DNA from: Woeseiaceae bacterium
Lineage (GTDB): Bacteria; Pseudomonadota; Gammaproteobacteria; Steroidobacterales; Woeseiaceae
Direction: 5' to 3'
NCBI GenBank assembly: GCA_028277185.1
Contig: JANQGQ010000012.1
Span: forward strand, 62,001-126,000
DNA: 64,000 bases
Below the pieces are notes generated by a model. The model was not told the DNA's origin. It did not search any database and was given only the letters and a program-made list of their open reading frames with translations. Each line of letters opens with the position of its first letter. Position 1 is the stretch's first letter. The position numbers were made by a program, and so were the translations under genes. Below, in pieces: positions 23,143 through 31,803 of this stretch.

Positions 23143-23597
23143 GGCGTCTTGCGCGGTGCCCGCCTTTCGTTGAGGGTTTCCTGCAGGGTATCGAGCGCTT
23201 TGTCGATCCGATCCTTGGCCTGAGCCGTCACGCCGCCCTGTCGGTACTCGTCGACGACGAAGGTCTCGACCCGCCGGACCAGATCGTCGAGGCTCAGGTC
23301 GCGGACCGCCTCCTTGCGCTTCACGGATTCCGGTGCGTTGTCGCAGGCGCCGAACAGGTTGATCGCGCGTTCGCTGCGGCGGCCGAGCGACAGCAGCTCG
23401 TAGAATTGCGGTCCGGCGCGCCCGTCCCGGCTGTTCAGCAGGCTGACGGCCGCCGCGATCAGCGAGGCCGGCACCAGCAGCAGGTCTCTCAGGCCGTCGA
23501 CGACGAGTTTGATCTGCAGGACCCCGGCGTCGCGGAGCAGCGTCCAGCGATCCGCCGTGTCATCCGGCGGGGTTTCGTCCGTTGACATGAGCTTCAT
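23139..23597 (-). CDS. Conserved-looking hypothetical protein
   Basis: 152 residues from the ATG at 23597, chosen because GGAG lies 5 nt upstream; an internal ATG three codons later is possible. The N-terminal third holds an amphipathic or weakly hydrophobic stretch (VLQIKLVVDGLRDLLLVPASLIAAAVSLL), then a Phe/Tyr-containing helix (GPQFYELLSLGRRSERAINLFG) and a charged helical C-terminus (DLVRRVETFVVDEYRQGG, AKDRIDKALDTLQETLNERR). I recognise no named family. It may be a peripheral membrane protein. Confidence 0.6.
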   Translation of the reverse strand: MKLMSTDETPPDDTADRWTLLRDAGVLQIKLVVDGLRDLLLVPASLIAAAVSLLNSRDGRAGPQFYELLSLGRRSERAINLFGACDNAPESVKRKEAVRDLSLDDLVRRVETFVVDEYRQGGVTAQAKDRIDKALDTLQETLNERRAPRKTP

Positions 23598-23721
23598 CCC
23601 GGCTCCGGTTACGAATGGAAACAACGCAGTATAGCGGCCCCGATAAGCGTTCGGTGGCGACTCCGCCAGCATTGGAGTACGGTTACCGGTTTGATCTACG
23701 AGCCCTGTCCGGCCGCCGACC

Positions 23722-24834
23722 ATGCCCACCTACCGCGCCGACCCAATGTACCGTCACGGCGACGACGACGCCCTCGGCGTACTCGTCGTCAACCTTGGGA
23801 CACCCGACGCTCCGACGACGGCGGCCGTGCGCCGCTATCTCGCCGAATTCCTCTGGGATCCGCGTATCGTGGAGCTGCCGCGCCCGCTTTGGTGGCTGAT
23901 ACTCAACGGTGTGATCCTGAGAATCCGGCCGTCCAGGTCGGCGAAGGCCTACCAGGAGATCTGGACCGACGCCGGGTCGCCGCTCCTCGTCTACTGCAAT
24001 TCGCTGGCCGCCGGCATAGAGAAGGAACTCAGGCGCCGCGCGGCGGGCAACATCCACGTTGCCCTGGGCATGTCCTACGGCAACCCGTCCATTCCCGACG
24101 CGCTCGAGGCGTTGCACGCGCGCGGCGCCCGCCGTCTCGTCGTTCTGCCGCTGTACCCGCAATACTCCGGAACGACCACGGGGTCCGTGTTCGACGCCGT
24201 GACGCGCGAGCTCGGGCAGCGGCGCTGGGTGCCGGAGTTTCGCTTCATCAATCACTATCATGACGTCCAGCCCTATATCGACGCGCTTGCGGGGAGCATT
24301 CGCGAGTACTGGGCGGCCAACGGCCGCGGCGACAAGCTCATGTTCTCCTTTCATGGCGTGCCGAAACAGACGCTGCTCGACGGCGACCCTTATCACTGCC
24401 ACTGTCTGAAGACGGCGCGCCTCGTTACCGAGCAGCTCGGCCTGACGAGCGACGAGTGGGTACTGAGTTTTCAGTCGCGAGTCGGTCGCGCCGAATGGCT
24501 GCGGCCGTACACCGACGAGACTATCGAGGAACTCGGCGCCGCCGGCACCGGTCGCCTCGATGTCGTGTGTCCCGGGTTTTCGGTGGACTGCCTGGAGACG
24601 CTCGAGGAGATCGCGATGCAAAATGCCGAACTCTTCGTCGAGTCCGGCGGCAAGTCTCTGAATTACATCCCCGCGCTGAACGATCGTGACGACCACGTCG
24701 GGCTTCTGACGGATCTCGTCGTTCGGCACGCAAGCGGCTGGCCCGAGTTCTCGGCCAACTACGATGCGGACACCGTTGCCGAGGCGCGCATTCGAAGCCG
24801 GGAGCTTGCGGCGGCGGCCGGAGCCGACAGTTGA
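23722..24834 (+). CDS. hemH: Ferrochelatase
   Basis: 370 residues. It begins LGVLVVNLGTPDAPTTAAVRRYLAEFL, then SYGNPSIPDALEAL, VLPLYPQYSGTTTGSV, KLMFSFHGVPKQTL, which carries the catalytic His, and FQSRVGRAEWLRPYTDE; CPGFSVDCLETLEEI follows. It inserts ferrous iron into protoporphyrin IX, the last haem step, at the inner membrane face. With hemF 30 kb away this shows a classical aerobic haem route. The VOC gene downstream overlaps its stop (TTGA). Confidence 0.97.
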   Translation: MPTYRADPMYRHGDDDALGVLVVNLGTPDAPTTAAVRRYLAEFLWDPRIVELPRPLWWLILNGVILRIRPSRSAKAYQEIWTDAGSPLLVYCNSLAAGIEKELRRRAAGNIHVALGMSYGNPSIPDALEALHARGARRLVVLPLYPQYSGTTTGSVFDAVTRELGQRRWVPEFRFINHYHDVQPYIDALAGSIREYWAANGRGDKLMFSFHGVPKQTLLDGDPYHCHCLKTARLVTEQLGLTSDEWVLSFQSRVGRAEWLRPYTDETIEELGAAGTGRLDVVCPGFSVDCLETLEEIAMQNAELFVESGGKSLNYIPALNDRDDHVGLLTDLVVRHASGWPEFSANYDADTVAEARIRSRELAAAAGADS

Positions 24835-25601
24835 GCGGAACGGGAGGGTTTCTCGAGGTCGGTCTGCATACCCCCGACATTCTCGAGTCGCTCGGGTTTT
24901 ACAAGACGCTCGGTTTCACCGAGCTCGACACGGCCGATATTTACGACCATCGCTACGCGGTCGTCAGTGACGGCGACCTGAATCTCGGGCTTCACGACCG
25001 GGAGATGTCCTCACCGCGCCTCACGCTGGTGCAGCCCGATCTGGCAAAACACGCGCGGTCGATGGCGGATCACGGTTTCGACTTTCGGCACCTCGTGCTC
25101 GAAGAGGATCGTTTCAACGAACTGGAGCTCGACGACCGCGACGGCAATCCGCTGGCCATGCTCGAGGCCCGCACCTTCTACGCCGCCCGCGAGGATGAGC
25201 AGAACTCCGTGTGCGGAAGCTGGTTCGAGCTCACGATGCCGGTCCGCGACACGGTTCAGGCGGCGCGGTTCTGGGCAGCCGTCGCGCCGGCGGTTCTCGA
25301 TGTGCGCGAGGAGCCTACCACCCACATGCGTTTCGACGCGGGCGGTATCGCGCTGGGTTTGTCGGAGAGCATCGCGCTCGACGGGCCGTCGCTGTGTTTC
25401 AAGGGGACCGATCGCGAGGCACTGAACGCGGCCGTCGGCGCGGCCGGCATCCCGGTGGAAGACTACCCGGGTTTCGAGGGCGCATTCGCGCGCATCACCG
25501 CGCCCGAGGGTACCGCGCTCTACCTGTTCGACGAGGACTTCCTCGGCGAGGCCTACGAGGTCGACGAAAGCGGCGATCCGGCCGACTTCCCGGGGCAGTG
25601 A
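24831..25601 (+). CDS. Two-domain VOC (glyoxalase/dioxygenase superfamily) protein
   Basis: 256 residues starting at a TTG (24831) that overlaps the hemH stop, with GGAG 7 nt upstream. Two vicinal-oxygen-chelate modules can be seen: the first (residues 1-115) with EVGLHTPDILESLGFYKTLGFTEL and LVLEEDRFNELELDDRDGN, the second with FELTMPVRDTVQAARFWAA and a matching C-terminal half. Metal ligands are not clear in either module. Substrate unknown; it is translationally coupled to hemH. Confidence 0.82.
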   Translation: MSGTGGFLEVGLHTPDILESLGFYKTLGFTELDTADIYDHRYAVVSDGDLNLGLHDREMSSPRLTLVQPDLAKHARSMADHGFDFRHLVLEEDRFNELELDDRDGNPLAMLEARTFYAAREDEQNSVCGSWFELTMPVRDTVQAARFWAAVAPAVLDVREEPTTHMRFDAGGIALGLSESIALDGPSLCFKGTDREALNAAVGAAGIPVEDYPGFEGAFARITAPEGTALYLFDEDFLGEAYEVDESGDPADFPGQ

Positions 25602-25609
25602 CAGGACGC

Positions 25610-26497
25610 TCAATTCCGCCGCGGACGCTGGATTTTGCCCAGGAGTTGATCGATGAGGTTCTCCGCCCTGCTTAAGTAAGCCGAACCGAACAGGTTCAGG
25701 TGATTCAGTACGTGGTATAGCTGGTACAGCGGCTCGCGGCCGGAGTAGTCCGCGTCGAGCGGATACTCACGGTCATAGGCTTCGTAAAACGGCCGTCCGT
25801 ATCCACCGAAAAGCCGCGTCATCGCAAGATCCGTTTCGCGATCGCCGAAATAGGCGGCGGGATCGAAAATCACCGGCGTGCCGCCGACGGCCGCCGCGTT
25901 GCCCGCCCAAAGGTCGCCATGCAGCAGCGAAGGCGCGGGCTCGTAGCTCGTGAAAAAGGCCGGCACGACTTCGAGCAGTCTGTGCCCGCGATCCTGAAGG
26001 CGTCCATCGAAGCCGGCGTCGGCCGCGAGGCGAAGCTGGAACGCAAGCCGGGAGTCGCGAAAGAACGTCGGCCATTCCGCCTGCCGGGCATTGAGTTGTG
26101 GCGTCCTGCCGATGAAGTTATCGCGGTGCCAGCCGTGCCGGTCGTCGGTCGTCCGGTGCAGCCTCGCGAGCGCGCGGCCCAATTCCTGCTCCGTGCCCGC
26201 GGACAAACTGCGAAGGTCGAGCCACTCGAGCGCCAGCCAGGCGTCGTCACCGGCGATGCCGCTGGCGAGAACGGCCGGCGTTCGGACCGTCATGGTAGCG
26301 GCCAGCGCGGCGAGACCGTCGCGCTCGGCTTCGAGAATGTCGCCGTCGCTCAAGGGAAGCGTCTTGACGAAAACCGGTCCGGAATCCGTCTCGACGCGAA
26401 ACGACGCCGCGATATCGCCACCCGCAACGGGGCGCGCCGAATTGAGGACGATGCCGCTTGCGGCCAGCGACGCCTCGAGTTCGGCCCCGTCAGGCAC
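25610..26497 (-). CDS. Fructosamine kinase family protein
   Basis: 295 residues from a GTG at 26497 that overlaps the end of the upstream nuclease gene by 8 nt. It is an aminoglycoside-phosphotransferase-like kinase fold: VAGGDIAASFRVETDSGPVFVKT (nucleotide loop and Lys), LARLHRTTDDRHGWHRDNFIG (family motif), catalytic loop SLLHGDLWAGN and metal motif VIFDPAAYFGDRETDLAMT. Family members phosphorylate glycated amines (ribulosamine or fructosamine) so that they decompose, repairing glycated protein. Confidence 0.92.
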   Translation of the reverse strand: MPDGAELEASLAASGIVLNSARPVAGGDIAASFRVETDSGPVFVKTLPLSDGDILEAERDGLAALAATMTVRTPAVLASGIAGDDAWLALEWLDLRSLSAGTEQELGRALARLHRTTDDRHGWHRDNFIGRTPQLNARQAEWPTFFRDSRLAFQLRLAADAGFDGRLQDRGHRLLEVVPAFFTSYEPAPSLLHGDLWAGNAAAVGGTPVIFDPAAYFGDRETDLAMTRLFGGYGRPFYEAYDREYPLDADYSGREPLYQLYHVLNHLNLFGSAYLSRAENLIDQLLGKIQRPRRN

Positions 26498-27374
26498 CGT
26501 AGATGTCGGCGATCCGCTCGGCCTGGCGGCGCAGCGCCATGCCGAAGTCGGCCTCGTCGAACAGTGCGTTGAGCTCGCCGAGCTTAGGCCGTGCGGGCGC
26601 AAGCGACACGTCATCGACCGGGGCGTCGACCGCGATTCCCGTCAGGCGCCGCGCCAGCTCGGCGGCTTCGCGGTGCAGCTCGAGTTTCGCGCCCAGCGTT
26701 TTCGCGCCGCGCACGTCGACTTCGTGAACGCGATCGAGGTTGGCGTAGATTGAATCGAGCGAGCCGAAGTGCGCCAGCAGCGCGGCGGCGGTTTTCTTGC
26801 CGACGCCGGGTACGCCCGGAATGTTGTCGACGCTGTCGCCGGCGAGGGCGAGGAAGTCGGCGATCTGCTCGGGCCAGACGCCGAAAACCTCGAGCACCTG
26901 CTCGTAGCCGATTCGACCTCTGCCGGCAAAATCCCAGAAGCAGTCCTCGCGGGTCAGAAGCTGGGTGAGATCCTTGTCCCGCGACACGATCGTCGACGGC
27001 AGACCGCGTTTCCGGCCATGCGTGACGAGCGTGCCGATGAAGTCGTCGGCTTCATAGCGCTCGTGGGCGCATTCGACGACGCCGAGCGCTCTGACGAAGC
27101 GCCGGCACATGACGAACTGCCGCTTGAGTTCCTCCGGCGCCGGTTCCCGGTTGGCTTTGTATTCGGGGTAGATGTCGTTGCGGAACGAGCTGGCGAGGCT
27201 TTCGTCGAACGCAACGGCCACGTGCTCCGGGCGCACCTGCTCGACGAAGTCTCCGAGGAAGCGCGCGAAGCCGTAGAATGCGTTGACCGGGTTGCCCTCC
27301 CGATCGAGCATGTCGTCCGGCATGGAGTAGTAGGCGCGGAATACGTACACGCTGGCGTCGATGAGGTACTGCAT
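26490..27374 (-). CDS. 5'-3' exonuclease / flap endonuclease (ExoIX-like)
   Basis: 294 residues. The full set of acidic metal ligands of the FEN family is visible: LIDASVYVFRAYY at the N-terminus, VAFDESLASSFRNDIYPEYKANR (arch region), YEADDFIGTLV, IVSRDKDLTQLL, and the helix-hairpin-helix FLALAGDSVDNIPGVPGVGKKTAAALLAHFG. It corresponds to the stand-alone nuclease domain of DNA polymerase I and to E. coli Xni, though longer than Xni and with the acidic residues kept. Likely role: removal of RNA primers or flaps. It heads a two-gene overlap with the kinase. Confidence 0.9.
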   Translation of the reverse strand: MQYLIDASVYVFRAYYSMPDDMLDREGNPVNAFYGFARFLGDFVEQVRPEHVAVAFDESLASSFRNDIYPEYKANREPAPEELKRQFVMCRRFVRALGVVECAHERYEADDFIGTLVTHGRKRGLPSTIVSRDKDLTQLLTREDCFWDFAGRGRIGYEQVLEVFGVWPEQIADFLALAGDSVDNIPGVPGVGKKTAAALLAHFGSLDSIYANLDRVHEVDVRGAKTLGAKLELHREAAELARRLTGIAVDAPVDDVSLAPARPKLGELNALFDEADFGMALRRQAERIADIYGA

Positions 27375-27460
27375 GACGCCGAGTATACCGCCGCAGCGGC
27401 CATGATCGGTCCCGGGTAAGCGACTATACTCATCGCATGCTTCATCCAGCCGGAGTGTCC

Positions 27461-28753
27461 ATGTCTCTCGCCGTCCGACTCTTCATTGCCTTACTCGGCG
27501 CAGGCGTTTCGTTGAGCGCCGTCGCCGACGTCCGCGTCATCCATGCCGGTTCACTGCTCGCAGTGCCTGGCGAGCGTGTGCTGCGCGAGCACACGGTCGT
27601 AATCGACGACGACCGTATCCGCGAGATCCGGCGGGGATTCGTGAGTCCGGGCGAATTCGGCACAGACGCCGAACTGATCGACTTGAGGGACGCGTTCGTG
27701 CTCCCGGGCCTCATGGACATGCACGTACATCTGCAGGGTGAGCTCGGTCCGGCGAACGACTCGGAAGACTTGAGGATGTCCAGTCAGGAGATGCAAATGC
27801 GGAGCGTCATGTTCGGCATGCGGACGCTCCTCGCGGGCTTCACGACGGTACGCGACGTCGGCAACTCCGGCCTGGAGATGTACGCCCTGCGCAGGGGGAT
27901 CGAGGAAGGCTGGATCGACGGTCCGCGAATCGTCGCGGCCGGCAGAGTCGGCATTACGGGCGGTCACTCCGACATCAGCGGCGTCCGGCCTGCGTTCATG
28001 AAGCTCCTGACGACCGAGCAGATCTGCGACGGCCCCTACGATTGCCGGCGCGCGACGCGCAACGCCATCAAGTTTGGCGCGGACCTGATCAAGATCACCT
28101 CGACGGGCGGCGTCCTGACCGACCGGGCGACCGGAACCGGCCAGCAGATGGAAATGGACGAGCTCCGCGAAGTCGTCAGCGCCGCGGCCCGGATGGGGCG
28201 CAAGGTTGCGGCGCATGCGCACGAAGAGGACGGCATCATTGCCGCGCTGGAGGCGGGCGTTCACAGTATCGAACACGGCAGCTACACGAGCGACCGGGCA
28301 ATCGAGCTGTTCCTCGAGACCGGTGCCTATCTCGTTCCCACGCTGCTTGCCGGCAAGACCGTAGCGACCGCTGCCGTGGAACGGGACTTCATGAGCGCGG
28401 CGATTCGCGACAAGGCCATTCGTGTCGGCAACGACATGGCCGGTTCTTTCCGGCGCGCCCACGAGGCCGGCGTGCGCGTTGCGTACGGCACCGACAGCGG
28501 CGTTTCGAAGCACGGCACCAACGCCGAGGAGGCGCTGCTGATGGTCGAGAACGGGATGTCCGAGATGGACGTTCTCGTCACTGCGACGATCAACGCGGCC
28601 GACCTCATCGATCGCAGCGAAGACCTCGGAACGATCGAAGCCGGCAAGTTCGCCGACATCATTGCCGTCGACGGCTCGCCGCTCGAAAACATCGAGGAAC
28701 TCCTGAGCGTCGACTTCGTGATGAAGGGCGGCAAGGTCTACAAGAACCAGTAG
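27461..28753 (+). CDS. Secreted amidohydrolase family protein
   Basis: 430 residues from the ATG at 27461 (GGAG, 5 nt spacing); an in-frame ATG lies 8 codons upstream. It carries a signal peptide (SLAVRLFIALLGAGVSLSAVADV). TIM-barrel amidohydrolase motifs: LPGLMDMHVHLQG (metal His pair), GGHSDISGVRP, DLIKITSTGGV with the bridging Lys, KVAAHAHEEDGIIAAL, GVHSIEHGSYTSD, and RVAYGTDSGV with the catalytic Asp. This pattern matches imidazolonepropionase-like and Xaa-Pro/Xaa-Arg dipeptidase enzymes secreted by marine gammaproteobacteria. Substrate not assignable. Confidence 0.9.
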   Translation: MSLAVRLFIALLGAGVSLSAVADVRVIHAGSLLAVPGERVLREHTVVIDDDRIREIRRGFVSPGEFGTDAELIDLRDAFVLPGLMDMHVHLQGELGPANDSEDLRMSSQEMQMRSVMFGMRTLLAGFTTVRDVGNSGLEMYALRRGIEEGWIDGPRIVAAGRVGITGGHSDISGVRPAFMKLLTTEQICDGPYDCRRATRNAIKFGADLIKITSTGGVLTDRATGTGQQMEMDELREVVSAAARMGRKVAAHAHEEDGIIAALEAGVHSIEHGSYTSDRAIELFLETGAYLVPTLLAGKTVATAAVERDFMSAAIRDKAIRVGNDMAGSFRRAHEAGVRVAYGTDSGVSKHGTNAEEALLMVENGMSEMDVLVTATINAADLIDRSEDLGTIEAGKFADIIAVDGSPLENIEELLSVDFVMKGGKVYKNQ

Positions 28754-28782
28754 GCAGCGACCGGGAGGTTCGACGATTCAGC

Positions 28783-28989
28783 GTGCGTAGCTATCGCAGA
28801 ACGGGACCGCCCGAATGGCAGCGGCGTTTGGTTGTTCTGTTGACCGGACTGTTCGGAGCCACGCTACTCCTGTTCGCCGTCTGGGCCATTCTGCTGTGGA
28901 TAGACTGGGAGCGCGCCGAGGACTGCGAGGCGCGCGGCGGCCGCTACAATGCCGACACCGCGGAGTGCGAGGGCGCCCGCTGGGAGTAG
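28783..28989 (+). CDS. Small single-pass membrane protein
   Basis: 68 residues from a GTG at 28783, 29 nt after the amidohydrolase. One membrane helix (LVVLLTGLFGATLLLFAVWAILLW) is followed by a short extracytoplasmic-type tail containing two cysteines (DCEARGGRYNADTAECEG). The only ribosome-like box (GGGAGG, 28763-28768) lies rather far upstream, so the start is uncertain. No family recognised. Confidence 0.5.
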   Translation: MRSYRRTGPPEWQRRLVVLLTGLFGATLLLFAVWAILLWIDWERAEDCEARGGRYNADTAECEGARWE

Positions 28990-28992
28990 GGG

Positions 28993-29505
28993 CTACCCCC
29001 ACACTCCCGCAGCCGGTGTCTCGAGCCGCGCGGCGATCGACTCGACGAAGCTTCTCTGAGTTTCGGTAGGCGCTTCGACCGTCGCTCGGATCAGCCCGAG
29101 CAGCGACTCCGACTGCTCGGCGTTGAATACGCCGCTATGCTTGTCGACAACACCGTTGAGTTGATTCTCGATGATCTGGGGCGCGCCCAGCAGGTGCTGC
29201 GCCGATATGTACAAGCCATTCGCATCGTTTTCGTTCAACGAGAACGTGCTGCCGAATGCATTCACGATGGCCTGTTTCTGCTCCGCGCTCACGTCACCGC
29301 CAAGACGCGCGACGCCGACGACGAGAATCGCCGCGACGTGCACTGGATCTTCCACGGCGTATATCGGGTCGCCTTCGTACTTTTTGGCCCAGGCGCGACG
29401 CCGCGCCCACGAGAAAGGATTGAGCCAGCCGATGTCGATGCCAAGCCGGTCGAGTATGTAGAGCAGCGACACGATCGCACCGAGCAGTCCCAGAATGATG
29501 TGCAT
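28993..29505 (-). CDS. TerB-like helical protein with membrane anchor
   Basis: 170 residues. An N-terminal membrane segment (IILGLLGAIVSLLYILDRLG) is followed by a tryptophan-rich juxtamembrane part (DIGWLNPFSWARRRAW) and an all-helical domain: VHVAAILVVGVARLGGDVSAEQKQAIVNAFGS, NENDANGLYISAQHLL, SGVFNAEQSESLLGLIRATVEA. This order resembles the TerB/DjlA helical domain (acidic loop after the first helix), but the match is by layout only. Its end converges on the small membrane-protein gene with 3 nt between stops. Confidence 0.6.
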   Translation of the reverse strand: MHIILGLLGAIVSLLYILDRLGIDIGWLNPFSWARRRAWAKKYEGDPIYAVEDPVHVAAILVVGVARLGGDVSAEQKQAIVNAFGSTFSLNENDANGLYISAQHLLGAPQIIENQLNGVVDKHSGVFNAEQSESLLGLIRATVEAPTETQRSFVESIAARLETPAAGVWG

Positions 29506-29559
29506 CCCGTTCCCCTGATCGCCGAGACTGATCGGGGATTCTACCGCCGCGGGTCGGCT

Positions 29560-30213
29560 TCAGTCGTGGAAATTCGTGTCGATGATCTCGCGGCCTGAGC
29601 CGAGATGGTCGGTCAGGCGCGCGTGCAGCGGGCTCGTGCGCGGGATGTGCGCCAGCAGATACTGCATCTGATCGGCCAGCACGCGGCGTCCCTTGAGGTA
29701 GATGTACTCGGCGTAGGTCGGCGTGAACGGGATCGCGATGAGCTCCATGGCGGCCTGCTCCGGCGTTCGTCCGCCCTTGTAGTTGTTGCAGCGGCGGCAG
29801 GCCGTCGCGACGTTGGTCCAGGTGTCGAGCCCGCCCTGCGAGATCGGGGTGATGTGATCGCGGGTGAGATCGCGGGTCGAAAAGCGATTCCCGCAGTAGA
29901 GGCACAGGTTTCCGTCACGCTTGAACAGCGTTCGGTTGTTGAGCGGTGGAACGTACTGGTCGCGATTGCGGGACAGGCTTTTCGCAGTCCCGTGCGTCGC
30001 GATGATCGAGTTCACGTCGATGCTGCTCTGCGTGCCGGTGAGCGAACTCAGACCGCCGAATACGGTGTACAGCCGGGTACCGCAGTCGTAAGCGACCTGG
30101 TCGGCGTGATAAAGCCGGACGGCCTCCCGATAGTCGATCCATTCGAGGGGCATTCCGGCAACATCCGTCCGCAGCACCTGCTGCGAGATGTCGGAAGCAA
30201 GTCCAGCGAGCAT
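29560..30213 (-). CDS. HNH endonuclease family protein
   Basis: 217 residues from the ATG at 30213 (GAGG, 7 nt spacing). Residues about 110-165 hold a complete zinc-HNH module: CLYCGNRFSTRDLTRDHITP with the first Cys pair and the His-Asp core, then NVATACRRCNNYKGGRTPEQA with the second Cys pair and Asn. The N-terminal half (PLEWIDYREAVRLYHADQVAYDCG) and C-terminal half (FTPTYAEYIYLKGRRVLADQM) match the widespread chromosomal HNH proteins of unknown role. Nothing around it suggests a restriction or defence cassette. Confidence 0.88.
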   Translation of the reverse strand: MLAGLASDISQQVLRTDVAGMPLEWIDYREAVRLYHADQVAYDCGTRLYTVFGGLSSLTGTQSSIDVNSIIATHGTAKSLSRNRDQYVPPLNNRTLFKRDGNLCLYCGNRFSTRDLTRDHITPISQGGLDTWTNVATACRRCNNYKGGRTPEQAAMELIAIPFTPTYAEYIYLKGRRVLADQMQYLLAHIPRTSPLHARLTDHLGSGREIIDTNFHD

Positions 30214-30244
30214 AGGCACACCTCGGTTGGCCTTTGAGCCGGGC

Positions 30245-30260
30245 TTGCCGCGCGCGGCAA
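30245..30260. repeat. Perfect 16-bp palindrome upstream of the HNH gene
   Basis: TTGCCGCGCGCGGCAA is its own reverse complement and lies 32 bp upstream of the HNH start. It could be an operator or a hairpin; no T tract follows on either strand. Confidence 0.4.
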
Positions 30261-30293
30261 CCCTATTGGGACCCTAGTGTGCCCATCGCGCGA

Positions 30294-30327
30294 CAAAAAT
30301 CAACACGGATCCCGGAGTCCGGGCTCC
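30294..30327 (-). terminator. Possible intrinsic terminator of pntAB
   Basis: Reading the minus strand after pntB, GGA-G-CCCGG-ACT-CCGGG-A-TCC forms a stem with one mismatch (30327-30307), followed 9 nt later by TTTTT (30298-30294). The gap before the T run weakens the call. Confidence 0.4.
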
Positions 30328-30399
30328 GATGGCCCGCGCGCGAATTATTGGAAAAACGTATGACGGTAGCGTGACGGTCCGGACGAATATCCGCCCGCG

Positions 30400-31797
30400 T
30401 CAGAGCGCCTTGAGCACCGCGTCGAGGCTGTCCTTGGCATCGCCGAACAGCATCCGCGTGTTCTCCTTGAAGAACAATGGGTTCTGCACGCCGGCATAGC
30501 CGGTGGCCATGCTGCGCTTGAGCACGATCGTCGTGTTGCCCTTCCAGACTTCGAGTACGGGCATACCGGCGATCGGACTGTCCGGTACTTCCTGCGCGGA
30601 TGGATTGACGATGTCGTTCGCGCCGATGACGACGGAAATATCTATATCGGGAAAGTCTTCGTTGACCTCGTCCATCTCGAAGACGATGTCGTAGGGCACC
30701 TTGGCCTCGGCAAGCAGTACGTTCATGTGGCCGGGCATCCGCCCCGCCACCGGATGGATGCCGAAGCGCACGTTGACGTTTTTTGCGCGGAGTGCCTTCG
30801 TGATCTCGTAGACCGTGTGCTGCGCCTGCGCCACCGCCATGCCATAGCCGGGCACGATCATGACTTCCTTCGCGTTCGCCAGCAGCGCCGCCGTTTCGGC
30901 GGCTTCGATCGCGACGATCTCGCCCTGCTCGCCGTCGCTTGCGGCCGCGCCGGTCCCGCCGCCGGTGCCGAAGCCGCCGGCGATCACGTTGAGGAACTTG
31001 CGGTTCATCGCCCGGCACATGATGTAGGAGAGGATCGCGCCGCTCGAGCCGACCAAAGCGCCCGTGACGATCAAGAGATCATTGCTCAGCATGAATCCCG
31101 TGGCGGACGCGGCCCAGCCCGAGTAGCTGTTGAGCATCGACACGACCACGGGCATGTCGGCGCCGCCGATCGCCATCACCATGTGAATACCGAACAGGAG
31201 CGCGATGATCGTCATGACGATGAGCGGCGTCATGCCCGTGCCGTCAGCCGATTGCAGCACGAACTCGCGGCCGAACCAGATCGCGGCAAGCAGCAGGCCG
31301 AGGTTCAGCCAGTGGCGCGCCGGCAGCAGCAGCGGCTTGCCGCCGATGCGCCCGGACAGCTTGCCGAAGGCGATAACCGAGCCGGAGAACGTTACCGCGC
31401 CGATCAGGATGCCGACGTAGATCTCGATGTCGTGGATCGTCTTCTCGACGCCGAAGTACTCGATCGTGTGATCCATGAACGTCGCGAAGCCGACGGCTAC
31501 GGCCGCGAGGCCGACGAGACTGTGCAGGATCGCCACGAGCTCCGGCATCTGTGTCATCTGCACCCGGCGCGCGAGGAAAAGCCCGATGCTGCCGCCGATG
31601 ACGAGGGCGCCCACCAGCAGCGCGTAGTTGTCGGTGACCTTGCCGAAGACGGTGGCCAGCAGGGCGATGGCCATGCCGGTGATGCCGTACCAGTTACCGC
31701 GGCGTGCGGTTTCCTGATGCGAAAGGCCGCCGAGCGCAAGGATGAAGAGTATCGTCGCAGCGATGTACGAGACGGTGACGATGCCTGGGCTGAGCAT
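30400..31797 (-). CDS. pntB: NAD(P) transhydrogenase subunit beta
   Basis: 465 residues, close to the 462 of E. coli. The N-terminal half has about eight or nine membrane helices with [16 protein letters not shown], the C-terminal half the NADP(H)-binding domain [65 protein letters not shown] and [19 protein letters not shown]. It drives hydride transfer from NADH to NADP using the proton gradient. It sits 6 nt downstream of pntA. Confidence 0.97.
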   Translation of the reverse strand: MLSPGIVTVSYIAATILFILALGGLSHQETARRGNWYGITGMAIALLATVFGKVTDNYALLVGALVIGGSIGLFLARRVQMTQMPELVAILHSLVGLAAVAVGFATFMDHTIEYFGVEKTIHDIEIYVGILIGAVTFSGSVIAFGKLSGRIGGKPLLLPARHWLNLGLLLAAIWFGREFVLQSADGTGMTPLIVMTIIALLFGIHMVMAIGGADMPVVVSMLNSYSGWAASATGFMLSNDLLIVTGALVGSSGAILSYIMCRAMNRKFLNVIAGGFGTGGGTGAAASDGEQGEIVAIEAAETAALLANAKEVMIVPGYGMAVAQAQHTVYEITKALRAKNVNVRFGIHPVAGRMPGHMNVLLAEAKVPYDIVFEMDEVNEDFPDIDISVVIGANDIVNPSAQEVPDSPIAGMPVLEVWKGNTTIVLKRSMATGYAGVQNPLFFKENTRMLFGDAKDSLDAVLKAL

Positions 31798-31803
31798 AGC
31801 GGT

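Noticed and set aside
29560..30213. HNH protein as part of a restriction or defence island
   Set aside because: Neighbours (TerB-like protein, pntAB) give no methyltransferase, helicase or known defence partner, and this HNH type is widespread on chromosomes.
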